DNA from: Cristatella mucedo
Taxonomy: Eukaryota > Bryozoa > Phylactolaemata > Cristatellidae
Assembly (NCBI GenBank): GCA_009760855.2
Contig: WPIO01000098.1
Coordinates: 1,507,430 to 1,571,429 of the forward strand
Length of the DNA: 64,000 nucleotides
Direction: 5' to 3'
The notes beneath the pieces are model-generated. The model was not told the origin of the DNA, did not search any database, and was given only the letters and a program-made list of their open reading frames with translations. The translations under genes and the position numbers were made by a program. Below, in pieces: positions 33,120 to 44,178 of the stretch (positions within the stretch are counted from its first letter, which is position 1; each line of letters begins with the position of its first letter).

Positions 33120-35335
33120 TAACCACTGACAATAAACTAGCCAGGTCTACTAAGCGCAAGCATTGAAAAAGCATACAACAGATTAAGACTGACTGTCCAT
33201 CGACAGGCGTATGCAGATTGTTGTATGTCGTACCAATCGATCCTAACAACGGCGAAGTCTTGCTTGTATAAAAACGTTGTTGGATCACAGATGCACGATC
33301 CAAAAATGCTGATGTCGACGATAAACCGTCTCCTCGGTTGCTCCCAGTTGAGTTCCTTACTTGATAATCCTTGTGATGATCCAACCGATCACTTCTCTCG
33401 ATTGTTTGTGCAGAAGCTAGGAAAGATTAGGGAGTTCATCCCTGAGATGATGACATGCCCCTAGAATGCTGTTTCCCGATTCCTGGCTGCACCTCAATGT
33501 CTACATTTAAGCAGGTCACTAGTGATCTAGATCTGAAGTTTGTATCCCAATCAAAGAAAACAACTACTCTGGACCCGATTTAAACTTTCCTGCTCCTACG
33601 TTAAATTGATCTGCTGCTGCCATGCATAACTAACATCATTAATGTCATTAGCTTCAGGTCATGTCCCAGCACCTTTAGAAGAAGCTGTAGTCAGGCCACT
33701 TCTGAAGAAAGTGACGCCAGACCAAGAGAAGTTAGGCAGCTACCACCCAGTCTCCCTTCTACCATTCCTATCAAAGACACTGGAACGGGTCGTGACGGAC
33801 CAGCTGAAATCATATATTGAAACTTCAAACCTTGCTAGTAAGTTCTAGTCTGTCTTTAGAGCTAATCGCTGCACAGAGTCAGCATTGCCTAGGGTATGCA
33901 ACGACCTGCATAGCAATGCAGACGTGGGTATCTCTGATGATGAGATCTGTGCTTGTTTAGCTCGATCTTTCGGCAGCATTTGATACTACCGATCGCAAAG
34001 TGCTTCTAGAGCGCCTCTCATCTCGCCTGGGCATCACTGGCACAGCTCGGCAAATGTTCACGTCCCATCTCAGTGGGAGACTCCAGAGTATTGACATGAA
34101 TGGACAAAGATCATCCGAGGTACCTCTGAAATATGGGGTACCTCAGGGCTCCGTGCTACGCCCGGTTCTTTTCACGGTTTATACTCTCCCTCTTGCTGAT
34201 GTGATTGCCAACACAATCTAGGCTTTCACTTCTATGCAGATGACTCTCAGTTGTACCTCTGCTTTGATCCCTCCCAGCCTTCGAAATGCTCGAATTCTCA
34301 ACTCACTCGCTGCATGTATTGGAGACGTCCGCCCATGGATGCCACAAATATTCTAAAGCTAAACGATGATAAAATTCACTTAGTAGTTATAGGCAAACCC
34401 AGTGTGATTCAGAAATTGGAAAGACTTACGTTAAAAACTGACTCTGGCAGCATATCTCTAGTTGAATCGGCTCGAAATCTAGGTGTCAAGTTCAAAAGTG
34501 ACCTCTCCTTAGACGACCACATCAGCTCCACAGTCAGATCTGCCTACTTTCAGCTACATAGCATTAGTAAAATTCGGGATTGTTTAGATCCTGACACCAC
34601 GTCTAAGTTGTATGTCCATGCATTCGTGACATCCGGTCTTGACTTCTGTTACTCAATGCTTACTGGCCTACCGGCAAGTGGAATCAGGCGATTGCAGCTG
34701 GTGCAAAACTCCGTAGCTAGGCTTGTCTGTCGTTATTGTCGCAGTTGCCACGTCACACCACTTCTCGCCGACCTGCAATGGCTCCCAGTCAAGCAACGTA
34801 TCGACTTCGAGGCTTTGTCGCTTGCTTTTAGGTCACTTTTTTTGGTTTTTTTCTTAGGTTCCAGCCTATCTCTCAGATCTACTCCCTCACCAGGCCACGC
34901 ATCGTACCACCTGTTTTTTGGAATCCAACAGCATACCAATACCTTGCACAAACCTCAAATCCTTTGAAGACGGTGCATTTAGCACGTATGCTCCCAAAGT
35001 CTGGAGCTCACTCCCGACTTGCGTCAGAACTTCCCCAGACTTGACCACATTTAAAAAGAACTTAAAAAGACACCTATTTAGGACAGCCTTTAGTGGGTCC
35101 CTGTGATTCGTTTTTGATGTGGTCAGGCGTGCTGACGCTGTGCATGCTGCCAATAACCACAATTGCATGCTGACCCTGTGCATGTCACCCATAACCACGT
35201 TATTCATGTTGTTCATCAAGCATGATATTACTCACTCTTCAATTTTGTTTCCCTTTGCACCAAATGTAAAGTGGTGAGAGTTCTCTGAGGGCACTTTATC
35301 AAGTGCATTATTGTTATCTGTTATTATTATTATTG
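33120..35335 (+). mobile_element. LINE-B, longest copy, with broken reverse transcriptase
   Basis: A non-LTR retrotransposon copy in copy B intron 1. In order: linker (MLMSTINRLLGCSQ; LFVQKLGKIREF); RT start (VVRPLLKK; YHPVSLLPFLSKTLERVV); palm (KYGVPQGSVLRPVLFTVYTL); catalytic loop ADDSQLYLCF near 34240, one frame away; thumb and C-terminal part (LKLNDDKIHLVVIGKP; ARNLGVKFKSDLSLDDHI; LADLQWLPVKQRIDF). It ends with GGGCACTTTATCAAGTGCATTATT and ATT repeats. The endonuclease part is missing (5' truncation). At least three stops or frameshifts make it inactive. The motif set fits CR1/L2-type LINEs of animals. Confidence 0.9.
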
Positions 35336-36369
35336 CTGACACCGCCGTCATATAGTTTCAAGAGTGCATCTCGGTCGCACTATGTTAGCAGCTAGTTATG
35401 GAAGCGATCGATCGAGCAAAGTGGTAGCTTCTGTTCGAAATCTCAGTAGCTCTTGAAGACAGTGGCAAAAATGGCTTGACAACCACCGACCGGCTGCATT
35501 GGCAGCAGACAACTTTCTTAATGCCATCCAGTCATCGAGGAAGCTCTTCTCCGAGCCTAGTTTTGCTGCTTCCACCGTCGGGTGATTTGAGCCATCCCAG
35601 ACGGGAGCACTGGTACAATTCTGGAAGCCCATTTACTGGTGAGCTGACCAATCCCGTCTGGCGATGCCAGAGTGCCATTTCACCGTTGTGCTGTGGCAGC
35701 TCTGAAGTAGCATATCAGGTTGCCGCCTCTAACAGTGTGTCTCAAACTTGTGGTAGTACAGAAATTTGACTAGTTCTTGCTGACCGACGGCTGTCAATGA
35801 GTTCGCATACCAACCGTTCCGAGGAAATGACTGTCATGGCTGCTCAACGTGAAGAGGAAAGACTCCCCAGTACCCTGTTGCTTTCGTCAGAGGCTTGCTG
35901 ACAGACTAGCTGAGACAAACTGGATTTGCATGGAGACACGTGGTTTGTAAGTGTTTTTGGATTCCAACATAGAGTGACTGTGTGGGTCGTCTGACGTTGT
36001 GACTGACCGCTTGGAGGAAGATGCTGCTGCTGCTGCTGTGTTTGATGTGTACGTGCTTTCTGCCTGAACACGTAGCTCTATTTCCATGACGAAAATCGTG
36101 AGTGAGCTTGCATAAATTCCTGTCATGCACATGTGCTCTAGCTTGCACTTCGGCTTCTAAAATATTCGCACACCACCCGACGCACAGGTCCCCATGCTCC
36201 TGCTCAGGCATGCAGCTCTGCTATTTTCACTCATAACATAGCTCAATCGAAACTGAAAGAAAAATTTACAAACAGTGCTGGCACTGCCAGGATTTGTCTG
36301 GGGGGGCAGACTCCTTCTAAGACCTCGCCTAAATAATTAGTTGATGGCGGGCAGGTACCTACTGTATGT

Positions 36370-36710
36370 CATGTAATGCATCTCCGTCTGTAACTCCAGA
36401 AAGTCATAAAGACCATGTGGGTGTTACGCAGGAGAGTTTTGTATAGTGCAATCACAGCCTAAGCGGCTTTTGGTACGCATTTGGTAGCCAACAGACTTCG
36501 TCTCACGCAACAAAGAGAAAGTGAGAAGCATAGCCGAGTCAGGAGAGCAGTTGAGGTAGTGAGTAGCATAGAACTAGCAGCTCAGGACTGCTGAAACCGA
36601 TGTGCCATAGTCGGCAGTAGGAGAGTAGTTGTCGTTGCGTAAGAATTGTGGAAGCGAGTTCAACAGTCTAGTACCTGCAGAGTTAAAGCTTCTGTCGCCG
36701 GAAGAAAACC
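36370..36710 (-). mobile_element. LINE-A 3' fragment in copy B
   Basis: The minus strand reads GDRSFNSAGTRLLNSLPQFL and RNDNYSPTADYGTS, then the 3' tail ending GCATTACATGACATACAGTA. It has no counterpart at the same place in copy A, so it inserted after the duplication. Confidence 0.82.
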
Positions 36711-37036
36711 ACATCTCTTTATGGGCACAACTTATCATGCTACAAAGGAAGACTGTCAATTTCTTAGCGAGTGCTCTGCAGCCTGGCTCAGTCCCCCAGC
36801 ACAGCACCGGAATCCCCTAGTTTGTGCTGTGTCTTTACCTTGTTATAGCATTTTTGTGCATAAGTGGCCACTCAGCTGCCTTCATCATTGCACTTTTCAT
36901 TTCACCTAGCTTGTTGTCATGCCATGCGCCATGCCTGTTGCCATGCCTACAGGCTTGCTGCTGCTGCTGCTCCGGCAGCTGCTTGGTCGTCGGTGTTGAG
37001 TGGCCGCTGACAAGATTTCCACCTGCCTCTCTGTAG

Positions 37037-37186
37037 CTCTATGAAGAAGTTCGCCTCAAGAACGCGACACTCAGGAAATGCATGGTCGAGCTTGAGCAGA
37101 ACTTTGCCAGAGCTTGTGCTGAAATTGAAATGTCAGGAAGGCAGAAAAACGAAAACCGAGCCGCTCACTCGGGCCTGGAGAGAAAG
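37037..37186 (+). CDS. PPP1R12A: MYPT-like copy B, coiled-coil exon 1
   Basis: Fifty open codons between CTCTGTAG and AAG|GTGAGC, phase 0. They start LYEEVRLKNATLRKCMVELE and end GLERK. About three quarters of residues match copy A's exon and there is no stop. If exon 1 of copy B splices here directly, the frame is kept. Confidence 0.85.
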
Positions 37187-37798
37187 GTGAGCACATCCTG
37201 CTCCTCCTCACTGCCTTCTGTCCTGCTCACTGCCGGTGGGGGTTGAGAAGTCTTCAGAGAACGTGATGGGCCAGAGGACAGTCGTTGCGAGCCTCGGTCT
37301 TGTCGCAGCTGCCATGCTTTGCACTGCCAAGAAATTATGCCAGTCGCGGAAGGTGCTTGCAGCAGCTACCAAGTAGGTCCGTTGTGGAAGCCCCCCTCCC
37401 TCCCCATCCACTTCTTTGCAGCAGTGCATCCAGTGAACTGCCGGCTCGGAACCGCTTCCTATCACTGCTCTTGTCGCCGCGTGCGCCTGCAGACCACTGT
37501 GAGTGGGTGCGTGTGTGGGAGAGAGAGTTTTGTAGCCAGTCTAGCTTCGAGTTTCCATTGTTGCTATGCCGCCAGCACCTCTGAGCCGTTACTGCCTCAG
37601 CCCACTGTGCCGGCAGCATCCTGGTCACAAAAAGAGTGTGGTAGATTGGAGAGGGCTCTTCCTTTGGAAGCCGTTGTTTTCGCTATGCATCGTCGCTTGA
37701 GCAATGCAGCTTGGAGAATTAATAGTTTGCAGTTTGTGCTAGCTAGGCAGCTGCCCACATTGTCGCTGACACCGTGCATTCACCTCCGACTCGCGTAG

Positions 37799-37828
37799 GA
37801 ACGCAGTGCTCTGGAGAGATTTACCTAG
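37799..37828 (+). pseudogene. PPP1R12A: MYPT-like copy B, coiled-coil exon 2, cut by insertion
   Basis: The acceptor GCGTAG is followed by ERSALERFT and a stop. The match to copy A ends within the exon at about 37820, where the fibre-like fragment starts. No donor remains. Confidence 0.8.
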
Positions 37829-38440
37829 ATTCTCACTTCTGTTATTTTCTTCACTATTTTGTCTACATCGCTTTCAGTTGCAGCAACACTAGGATTACTA
37901 GGAACACCAACATTAATTATCAAATTGTTTCACCTGTTTAGCGTTGTCGGTGGAGGGCTGCCATCCAACCTAACATCTCGCTTTATTCCTCCGTAAGTCA
38001 CACAAAAGTGATCAGGAAGAATAGCAGAAATACTAGAAGCAGTAGATCGATAAGATATAGGTAGGCTGAAGTAATGGCCCAACTGTTCGTGTTTAAGTCT
38101 CTAGTCATCGTATCACCCACCTTACTAACGTAATTGCTAATTTGGGAAATATTAACAGTAGCTGTGGGATTTACTCCAGGCCCGACATTAGTAGCAGCCA
38201 TAAAATTGAAATCAATAGATCCGTCTCCCCTTGCTAAAAAAGTGCAAAAGCATAGCCCTTTGTAACCGCATCACTTGGGTTTACTGAGGGATGGGCTTAC
38301 CTTTTAACTCGTCGGCTACAATGGTTTCAAAAATTGACTGAGGGGCCAGGCTAGAAGAGGAGAAAAGTGTTTTTTCTGTAAACTAATATAAATAAAATGT
38401 AAAAACGATGGCATGAAAATATTTAGTCTTTAACAGGCAG
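37829..38440 (-). pseudogene. Virus-like fibre gene fragment, copy 1
   Basis: The minus strand has pieces typical of phage- and adenovirus-type fibre or tail repeats: PSVNPSDAVTKGYAFALF, then ISNYVSKVGDTMTRDLN and a downstream region with ISAILPDHF and VTYGGIKRDVR, spread over frames with stops. The GDTMT-x-DLN and NPxDAVTKxY words are hallmarks of such fibres, which attach virions to hosts. The fragment recurs at 45675-46280. It landed in a MYPT exon. It is inactive; assignment to a Polinton/adintovirus-like element is inference. Confidence 0.6.
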
Positions 38441-38448
38441 TAGTAGTA

Positions 38449-38461
38449 GTAGTAGTAGTAG
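38449..38461. repeat. (TAG)n microsatellite next to the fibre fragment
   Basis: AGTAGTAGTAGTAGTAGTAG directly follows AACAGGCAG, the shared right end of the fibre fragments. Confidence 0.8.
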
Positions 38462-38842
38462 CTAACCAGGCAGGCCGAATTTTGTTTTAACTCGGCTGCG
38501 CCTTCACGGAACGTTCTGTTAGATGCTAATTTACGGAAATACTGTCAAGTCGTTTCTGAAATTGACATGTGGCCCTTCTCAGCATCAATGGTCTGTCAAG
38601 CTGCGCACTAAAGACAAAAGCAGCCGAAGTTTTAAAAAAGGTCCTTCTGAGACCTCACCTAAATCATTCGATGAAGGTGAGCAGGTACCTACTGTATGCT
38701 TCAATAATAGCAATTCATTTAGTAATAGTGCAGTAGCTCGTAATAGTGACTAATTCAATAGCAATGAAGACATTTCAGTGGTGCCAAAAACATTAGATCT
38801 CTTTGTGGGCACAACTTCTCATGCTGCAAAGGAATGCTCACA

Positions 38843-38968
<126 letters not shown>

Positions 38969-38999
38969 TATCGCTGCTGTGAAGTGAGAAGAAGGAGTG

Positions 39000-39014
39000 G
39001 GAGAGAGAACGAGT

Positions 39015-39055
<41 letters not shown>
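39000..39055. repeat. (GA)n microsatellite
   Basis: GAGA runs starting after GAACGAGTGG. Complementary to the CT tract just upstream. Confidence 0.95.
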
Positions 39056-39397
39056 AAGCAACTTGTATGGTCAGTGGCTTATATGGTCAGTGAAGAGAGT
39101 GCAGGATTGACTTGGTGAGACTGGTTTTCCGCTGGCATTCATCCTTCCTGTGCCTCACTGCAGTGGCCCATTGCCCAAAAGGTAATGCGACCTTTACTCG
39201 CCATCATCTAACCTGCTGCATGGTTGAAAGCGTGTCCTGTCCTCTTGTTTGTACAAGCTGCAGCATCGGGTGCCGGTTCTTTATGTCTTTTGTTCACTCA
39301 CTGTCGACCCAGCGGTGTCTTTCTCTTTGACCACCATCCCCCACTGCTTCTGCCTGCGAGTTTGATTTCGCGTTGTGCATCCAGTCACACCTTTCAG

Positions 39398-39480
39398 CTA
39401 CTGGAGACTGAACGGCGAAAATTCAAAACTTAAGGAAGAAATCAGTGCCCTCACAGAACTCATGGCCAAGCTGTGCATAT
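39398..39480 (+). pseudogene. Third coiled-coil exon, copy B, frameshifted
   Basis: After TTTCAG the phase-0 frame ends at TAA after 11 codons. One base over, it reads NGENSKLKEEISALTELMAK then LC, clearly a zipper like the MYPT C-terminus. A single-base loss relative to copy A (24565) explains the shift. The exon cannot be used in phase 0. Confidence 0.65.
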
Positions 39481-40461
39481 ACGTACATCGAGTGGGTCTG
39501 ATGCTAGAGGTGGTAGTGGCCGCCGCAGCATTTGCATGGCATGGATATCGATATGGGCATGAATTTCTATGCCTGCTTTCAGTGTGCTACCTCGCACGAA
39601 ACGTGCTAGGCATCCCAGTGAACCCAACCGTCGTTAGCTGTGTGTTCATCATTTCAGCCTTGCTCACTTTCCTTTACCCTTTTGTTCTATATCCGGTTCT
39701 ATTTGGTACGTGGCGTGATTTTTCTTTGACTGAATTGTTACGTTGCTTGTCTCTATCGTGTAGCCACTGCTGCAGCAATGTCGGCTAGACTAGAGCTGAG
39801 TTCTCTTCCCTAATACTGGTCATACGACTGCATTGAATAAATAGCATAGGTATGTTCCGATGGATACTCGTTTAGTTGTAAAATCTTTTTAACATATATG
39901 TAAAGGTTTGTCGTGACGTCAGTGCTGTGCAATAGTTGCAAACCATTGATGCACTAATGAGTGTGGGCCATCCGGTGCAGATTTTTAATTAAGGCTTTTC
40001 AATTTGCCTATAATGTGTCGCTAGGCGAGATTTTTGCAAACTGCTCCGGTGTGAATTGGCAGATGCAATTGCTGGCAGCCTCACACCATCATTTTAGTGC
40101 CCTCACTAAGCCACACGAGCGTGAGATGTCAGCATTTTGTCGCTCTATTATGCATCGGAATTACCGATAGCTAGCACCCATGCCCAAGCTCTACAGTTGA
40201 CCATGGAAAGAGGGTTTACCTGTCTCCCGACATGGCAAGCCTATTTATCGGCAGTAGTGCTAGGTGACAACTTTAGTGCTGACATTTTCGATTTCTCAAG
40301 GAGGCATGCAGTAGGTGTTTCTCTTGAATTTGCCCTGCTTCAACCCAGCCATTCTAATCCATCTGTCGCTTGCTTACTCATTGCGATTTATAAAAGAAAA
40401 GCCTTTTCTGTCCTTACCATCAGTCGTTAAGCATATGGGCGTGGCTCTCTTTCTGTTGCAG

Positions 40462-40569
40462 AACGAAGCCATTTTAAAGATGGAGAACGACGGTATACAT
40501 TTAGACAAGCAGAGACTGAAAGAGGAGAATGGAGCTTTAATCCGTGTAATAAGCAAAATGTGTAAGTAG
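40462..40569 (+). CDS. PPP1R12A: MYPT-like copy B, terminal leucine-zipper exon
   Basis: After TGTTGCAG, 35 codons and TAG run in phase 0: NEAILKMENDGIHLDKQRLK, then EENGALIRVISKMCK. Of the three terminal exons this is closest to MYPT1 (QRLKDENGALIRVISKLSK). Its conservation contrasts with the decayed start and middle of copy B and suggests selection until recently, or use through splicing to other exons. Confidence 0.9.
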   Translation, partial: NEAILKMENDGIHLDKQRLKEENGALIRVISKMCK

Positions 40570-40579
40570 CTACTTAGAC

Positions 40580-40924
40580 AATGTACTTGTTACACGGATA
40601 ACGACGGGAACGTTCAAGTCGTATGCCACTGAAACTGGCCTCAGAAACTTTTTGGACCGGAAATCAAACGAAAGAAAAGTAATGCTCTTTCAAATACGAA
40701 TTCGTATGCCTACCTTGACTCGAATGCGACCTTTTCTAAGCTCCTCCGAAAAAGAAAAGAAGAATTATCTTTCGAATGCGAATGCATGTGCGTATCATGA
40801 CTCGAATTCGGCCACACGGATAATGACCGGAACTTAACTCTAGAACGGACGTAAAAAGAAAAAAGAATCGGAACGGACATGAAATGAAATGGAAAGAATT
40901 ATCTGTCGAATGAGAATGCGTATC
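40580..40924. repeat. 3'-flank tandem repeat of copy B
   Basis: Same family as 25905-26235: CACGGATAACGACGGGAAC, GAATTCGTATGCCTACCTTGACTCGAATGCG and ACACGGATAATGACCGGAAC recur. Confidence 0.65.
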
Positions 40925-41070
40925 GGTTGCGAGACGAAATCGGTTGCCTACCGAATACATATCGAAAGCCGTTTAAGCTGTTATTGTCCTGTATACAACT
41001 CTCCTGAACAACACCCACTGAGTGTTTACCGCTAAGTGGAGTTACAGACAGAGGTACATTATATTACCTG
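40925..41070 (+). mobile_element. LINE-A 3' end at the edge of inverted copy C
   Basis: A plus-strand 3' end: TACCGAATACATATCGAAAGCCG...AACTCCACTTAGCGG region in reverse of 18100-18180, ending ACATTATATTACCT. It marks the border between copy B's 3' flank and inverted copy C. Confidence 0.7.
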
Positions 41071-41824
41071 CTGTAGGACTTCCATCCACCTTGGATATAA
41101 TTTCTGATGCTACGATATACTTTACCGTTGAGCGAACCATTTGCGGCTGCATGGTCAGCGATGCCTGCACTCACATTCTCACTCATATTACATGCTGCGT
41201 CCGACACTGTGCACAGGATAGAGGAGCACTCACACACCCCCAAGCATGGAAGTAGCCAGGAACTCGAAAAGGAAAGAAGAATGGTCTAGAATTATACAAC
41301 TTTGCCCAGACAGGACAATCACGACAGCTTTTACGACACGATATGCTTAGAGGGAAATATATGCTACCTCTTCCTACCCAGTCATGCATGCCTTGGACCA
41401 GACTGCGATTGTACTAATCAGGGGTCACAGCACTAACCGTTTTCGTAAACATAGCTGGCAAGTTGTGCCGACATCATTATCTTATCTGACTGTGGGCAAC
41501 CGAGTGATGGAGCTCTGGTGAATATTCTTACAACGGTTTCGCAATATAGTCATCTGAGCAACTACAGGCAGACATACAGGATGATGTACTTATCAACGAC
41601 GGCTGGATGTTGCTTTAATAAAGCAACAACCCGACTAATTCAGTTTAGATCAGGACAGCAGGAATTGCAAAAAAAAGACGACAAACGAGGAACACCAAGC
41701 AGTCTCTCGAGAGTGAACGGCCAGTGCCTGCTCAGTACCTCAACAGGCAGGTTGTCCGTTGACCTTCGCTCGATTCCGGCACGATGTAACAGCTTAAGGG
41801 CAGTCTTTCGACTGCCTGACTTAC
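41071..41824 (-). other. Inverted copy C: intron following exon 3
   Basis: The reverse complement matches 17305-18063 of copy A (for example the CCAAGGCATGCATGACTGG and CTATCTTATCTGACTGTGGGC blocks). This proves that copy C derives from the copy A type sequence and is inverted. Confidence 0.75.
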
Positions 41825-41936
41825 CACCATAGCCTTTTTTATAAGCGACTCGATGTCTGATGAGTCAGCCATGTCGACCGGTCGATCCCAGTCACAGTTT
41901 GAGACATCCAGGTGAGCCCCGCTGTCAATCAAATAC
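41825..41936 (-). CDS. PPP1R12A: Inverted copy C, exon 3, version 1 (intact)
   Basis: On the minus strand, TTGTCAG is followed by YLIDSGAHLDVSNCDWDRPV and DMADSSDIESLIKKAM, with donor GTG|GTAAGT. It is 112 bases as in copy A, with a few replacements (Q8H, T12S, G16W). Borders and frame are sound, but it lies on the other strand from copies A and B, with only a part of exon 2 upstream, so a product is doubtful. Confidence 0.72.
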
Positions 41937-41984
41937 CTGACAACAGAGCCTGCAAATGTCGACTGTTTGCACGTCAGCTAAAGA

Positions 41985-42115
41985 GGCTCATCCTTTTAGG
42001 CTCATCCTTTTCAGCGGTCCTGAGCTGCTACTTCCATGCTACTCACTACCTCAACTGCTTCCCTGACTCTGCTATGCTTCCAATTTTCTCTTGGTTGCGT
42101 GAGACTAAGTCTGGA
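41985..42115 (+). mobile_element. LINE-A piece between exon 3 versions 1 and 2
   Basis: Plus strand reads FSAVLSCYFHATHYLNCFPD followed by SAMLPIFSWLRETK, the LINE-A C-terminal region. A near copy lies at 42485-42618. Confidence 0.75.
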
Positions 42116-42330
42116 TGTTGCTTTAATGTAGCAGCAGCCCGACCAATTTAGTTCAGATCAGGACAGCAGGAATTGCAAAGAAGACGGCAAACAAGAGACG
42201 CCAAGCAGTCGCGAAAGAGTGAACGGCCAGTGCCTGCTCAGTTTCTCAACAGGCAGGTTGTCCATTGACCTTCGCTCGATTCCGGCACGATGTAACGGCT
42301 TCAGGGCAGTCTTTCGACTGCCTGACTTAC

Positions 42331-42441
42331 CACCATTGCCTTTTGATAAGCAACTCGATATAGGATGAGTCAGCCATGTCGACCGGTCGATCCCCGTCGC
42401 AGTTCATGCAATCCCGGTGAGACCCGTTGTCAATCAATTAC
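42331..42441 (-). pseudogene. Inverted copy C, exon 3, version 2 (broken)
   Basis: The minus strand matches exon 3, but the first Tyr codon is TAA and one base is lost near the donor, giving 111 bases. RPVDMADSS is still present. Clearly a relic. Confidence 0.75.
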
Positions 42442-42484
42442 CTGACAACGGAGAGCCCATAAATGTCGACTGTTGGCACGTCAG

Positions 42485-42618
42485 CTAAAGAGGCTCATCC
42501 TTTTAGGCTCATCATTTTCAGCGGTCCTGAGCTACTTTTTCCATGCTACTCACTACCTGAACTGCTCCACTGACTCTGCTATGCTTTTCATTTTCTCTTT
42601 TTTGCATGAGACAAAGTC
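42485..42618 (+). mobile_element. LINE-A piece between exon 3 versions 2 and 3
   Basis: Plus strand reads FSAVLSYFFHATHYLNCSTD and SAMLFIFSFLHETK. With 41985-42115 it shows that an approximately 500-base unit (LINE piece plus exon 3 region) was duplicated in tandem. Confidence 0.75.
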
Positions 42619-42939
42619 TGGATGTTGCTTTAATAGAGCAACAACCCGATCAATTCAGTTCAGATCAGGACAGCTGGAATGGCATAAAAACGACGACAAA
42701 CGAGGGACGCCAAGCAGTCGCGAGAGTGAACGGCCAGTGCCTGCTCAGTACCTCAACAGGCATGTTGTCAGTTGACCTTCGCTCGATTCCGGCACGATGT
42801 AACGGCTTAAGGGCAGTATTTCGATTGCCTGATCTACGATGACTGTCATTGCCATCGTCTGCAACGATCATTGTCCTATACTGTCGAAAGATTTCGCAGC
42901 AGACACGTCAGCCGGAACAGCTTGGCACTTAAGCACAGC

Positions 42940-43059
42940 CTTACTTTGGTCGTCCATTGCCTTTTCTAGAAGCATTTTGATAGCGGCTGAGTCAGCCATG
43001 TCGATAGGTCGATCGCCGTTCCTTCGGCAATCCACGCAGACCTGTTGTCAATCAAATAG
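42940..43059 (-). pseudogene. Inverted copy C, exon 3, version 3 (most diverged)
   Basis: The minus strand starts TTGTCAG|CTATTTGATTGAC; a shift then gives RRNGDRPIDMADSAAIKMLL and EKAMDD. The frame stays open past the former donor for about 25 more codons (QSKAVLKCQAVPADVSAAKS) to TGA near 42880. It may be a relic with a random extension. Confidence 0.6.
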
Positions 43060-43839
43060 CTGACAACAGTGAGCCCACAAATGTCGACTGCTGCACGTCA
43101 GCTAAAGAGTAAATGCCGAGAGCACCTGAGCAGTAGCATGAGGACCTGTACGTGGTCTGGTGTGGGCGTTAGTTTTGAAGCCGGAGCACAAGCTGGAGCG
43201 TTTGTGCATTCCCAATTGCTTTTGCGTGCACACGGACGATTTTTATCATGAAAATACAGCTTCTATTTAAAGCAGAAACCATGTACACGTCAAACGTAGC
43301 AGCAGCAGCTTGCTCCAAATGGTCACTCACAACTAAAGACGACCCACACAGCCACTCTAAGCTGGAGTCCACAAACCGTATGTCTCCCTGCATGTCCGCT
43401 ATGTCTATTTGGTCAGCAAGATTCTGACGAGATTAAGGGTACAGGTAGTCCTTGCTCCTCACGTTGAGATTTCAGGAAACTTATTACATCGGCACGATTG
43501 GTATGCGATCTCATTGACAGCCTTCGCTCAGGAAGAACTAGTCTAATTACTGTACTGCCACTACTTTAAGCTAAAGTCTACAGGAGCCACAAATTGTAAC
43601 GGCCTCAGGACTTATTTCCTTAGTCAAATTGCTATTTTAAAGGTTTTCTCTTAGACTTCTTTTAAATGCCGAATTCGCTCTGGCCGTGCTACTCGCAACA
43701 TTCACAGCGAAGGGGTTTTAGTGCTGAAAAGTAGAGTAACCAAGACACAAGAACAAGAAAGGTATAATACTGATGGAAATGACAAGGTCAACATAAGGCT
43801 GGGTGAAATTCTGTGATAGATTCATTAGTAAAGCATTTG
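43060..43839 (-). other. Inverted copy C: intron between exons 2 and 3
   Basis: The reverse complement matches 16.4-17.19 kb of copy A (blocks ATGCGGTTTGTAAGAGTTTGTGGA-like and GACAGGCGTCGC-like). No gene on either strand. Confidence 0.65.
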
Positions 43840-44070
43840 CTTAAAGACCGTAGGCGACAGAAGCTTTAGCTATAGTGGTCCTAGACTGTGGAAATCGCTT
43901 CCACAATTTTTTAGCAACGCCAACTACTCTCCTGCTGCCAACTATGGCTCATCCTTTTCAGCGGTCCTGAGCTGCTACTTCCATACTAGTCACTACCTCA
44001 ACTACTCCGTTGACATTGCTATGCTTCCGATTTTCTCTTTGTTGCGTGAGACTAAGTCTGTTTCGGACAC
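43840..44070 (+). mobile_element. LINE-A fragment, counterpart of 16058-16370
   Basis: Plus strand reads LWKSLPQFF-like, then NYSPAANYGSSFSAVLSCYF and HYLNYSVDIAMLP. Its position relative to exon 2 matches copy A, so it was carried along in the duplication. Confidence 0.75.
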
Positions 44071-44119
44071 AAATGTAGTTATACAGCAAGGGAGAGTCAA
44101 AAGCAGCAATGGCAGCTAC

Positions 44120-44178
44120 CTGGTAATATCCTTGTAGCCACACGATGCCGAAGCAATAATGGCTGTCCAGCCTTCATT
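44120..44178 (-). pseudogene. Inverted copy C, last part of exon 2, cut by LINE-B
   Basis: The minus strand reads NEGWTAIIASASCGYKDIT with the donor AG|GTAGCTG, as in copy A exon 2. The first half is replaced by the 3' tail of a LINE-B copy, which joins at about 44179. Confidence 0.8.

Larger units (their letters stand above)
30271..37036 (+). other. Intron 1 of MYPT copy B
   Basis: Co-linear with copy A introns but broken by two LINE-B insertions (30.69-31.57 and 33.12-35.34 kb) and by deletions. The step from about 35.72 to 35.75 kb removes the equivalent of copy A 15.3-16.7 kb (exon 2). The step near 36.24 kb removes 17.15-22.5 kb (exons 3 and 4). Confidence 0.65.

Noticed and set aside
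33046-33384. 112-codon minus-strand frame
   Set aside because: It is opposite the LINE-B linker and reverse transcriptase frame and is explained as its shadow.
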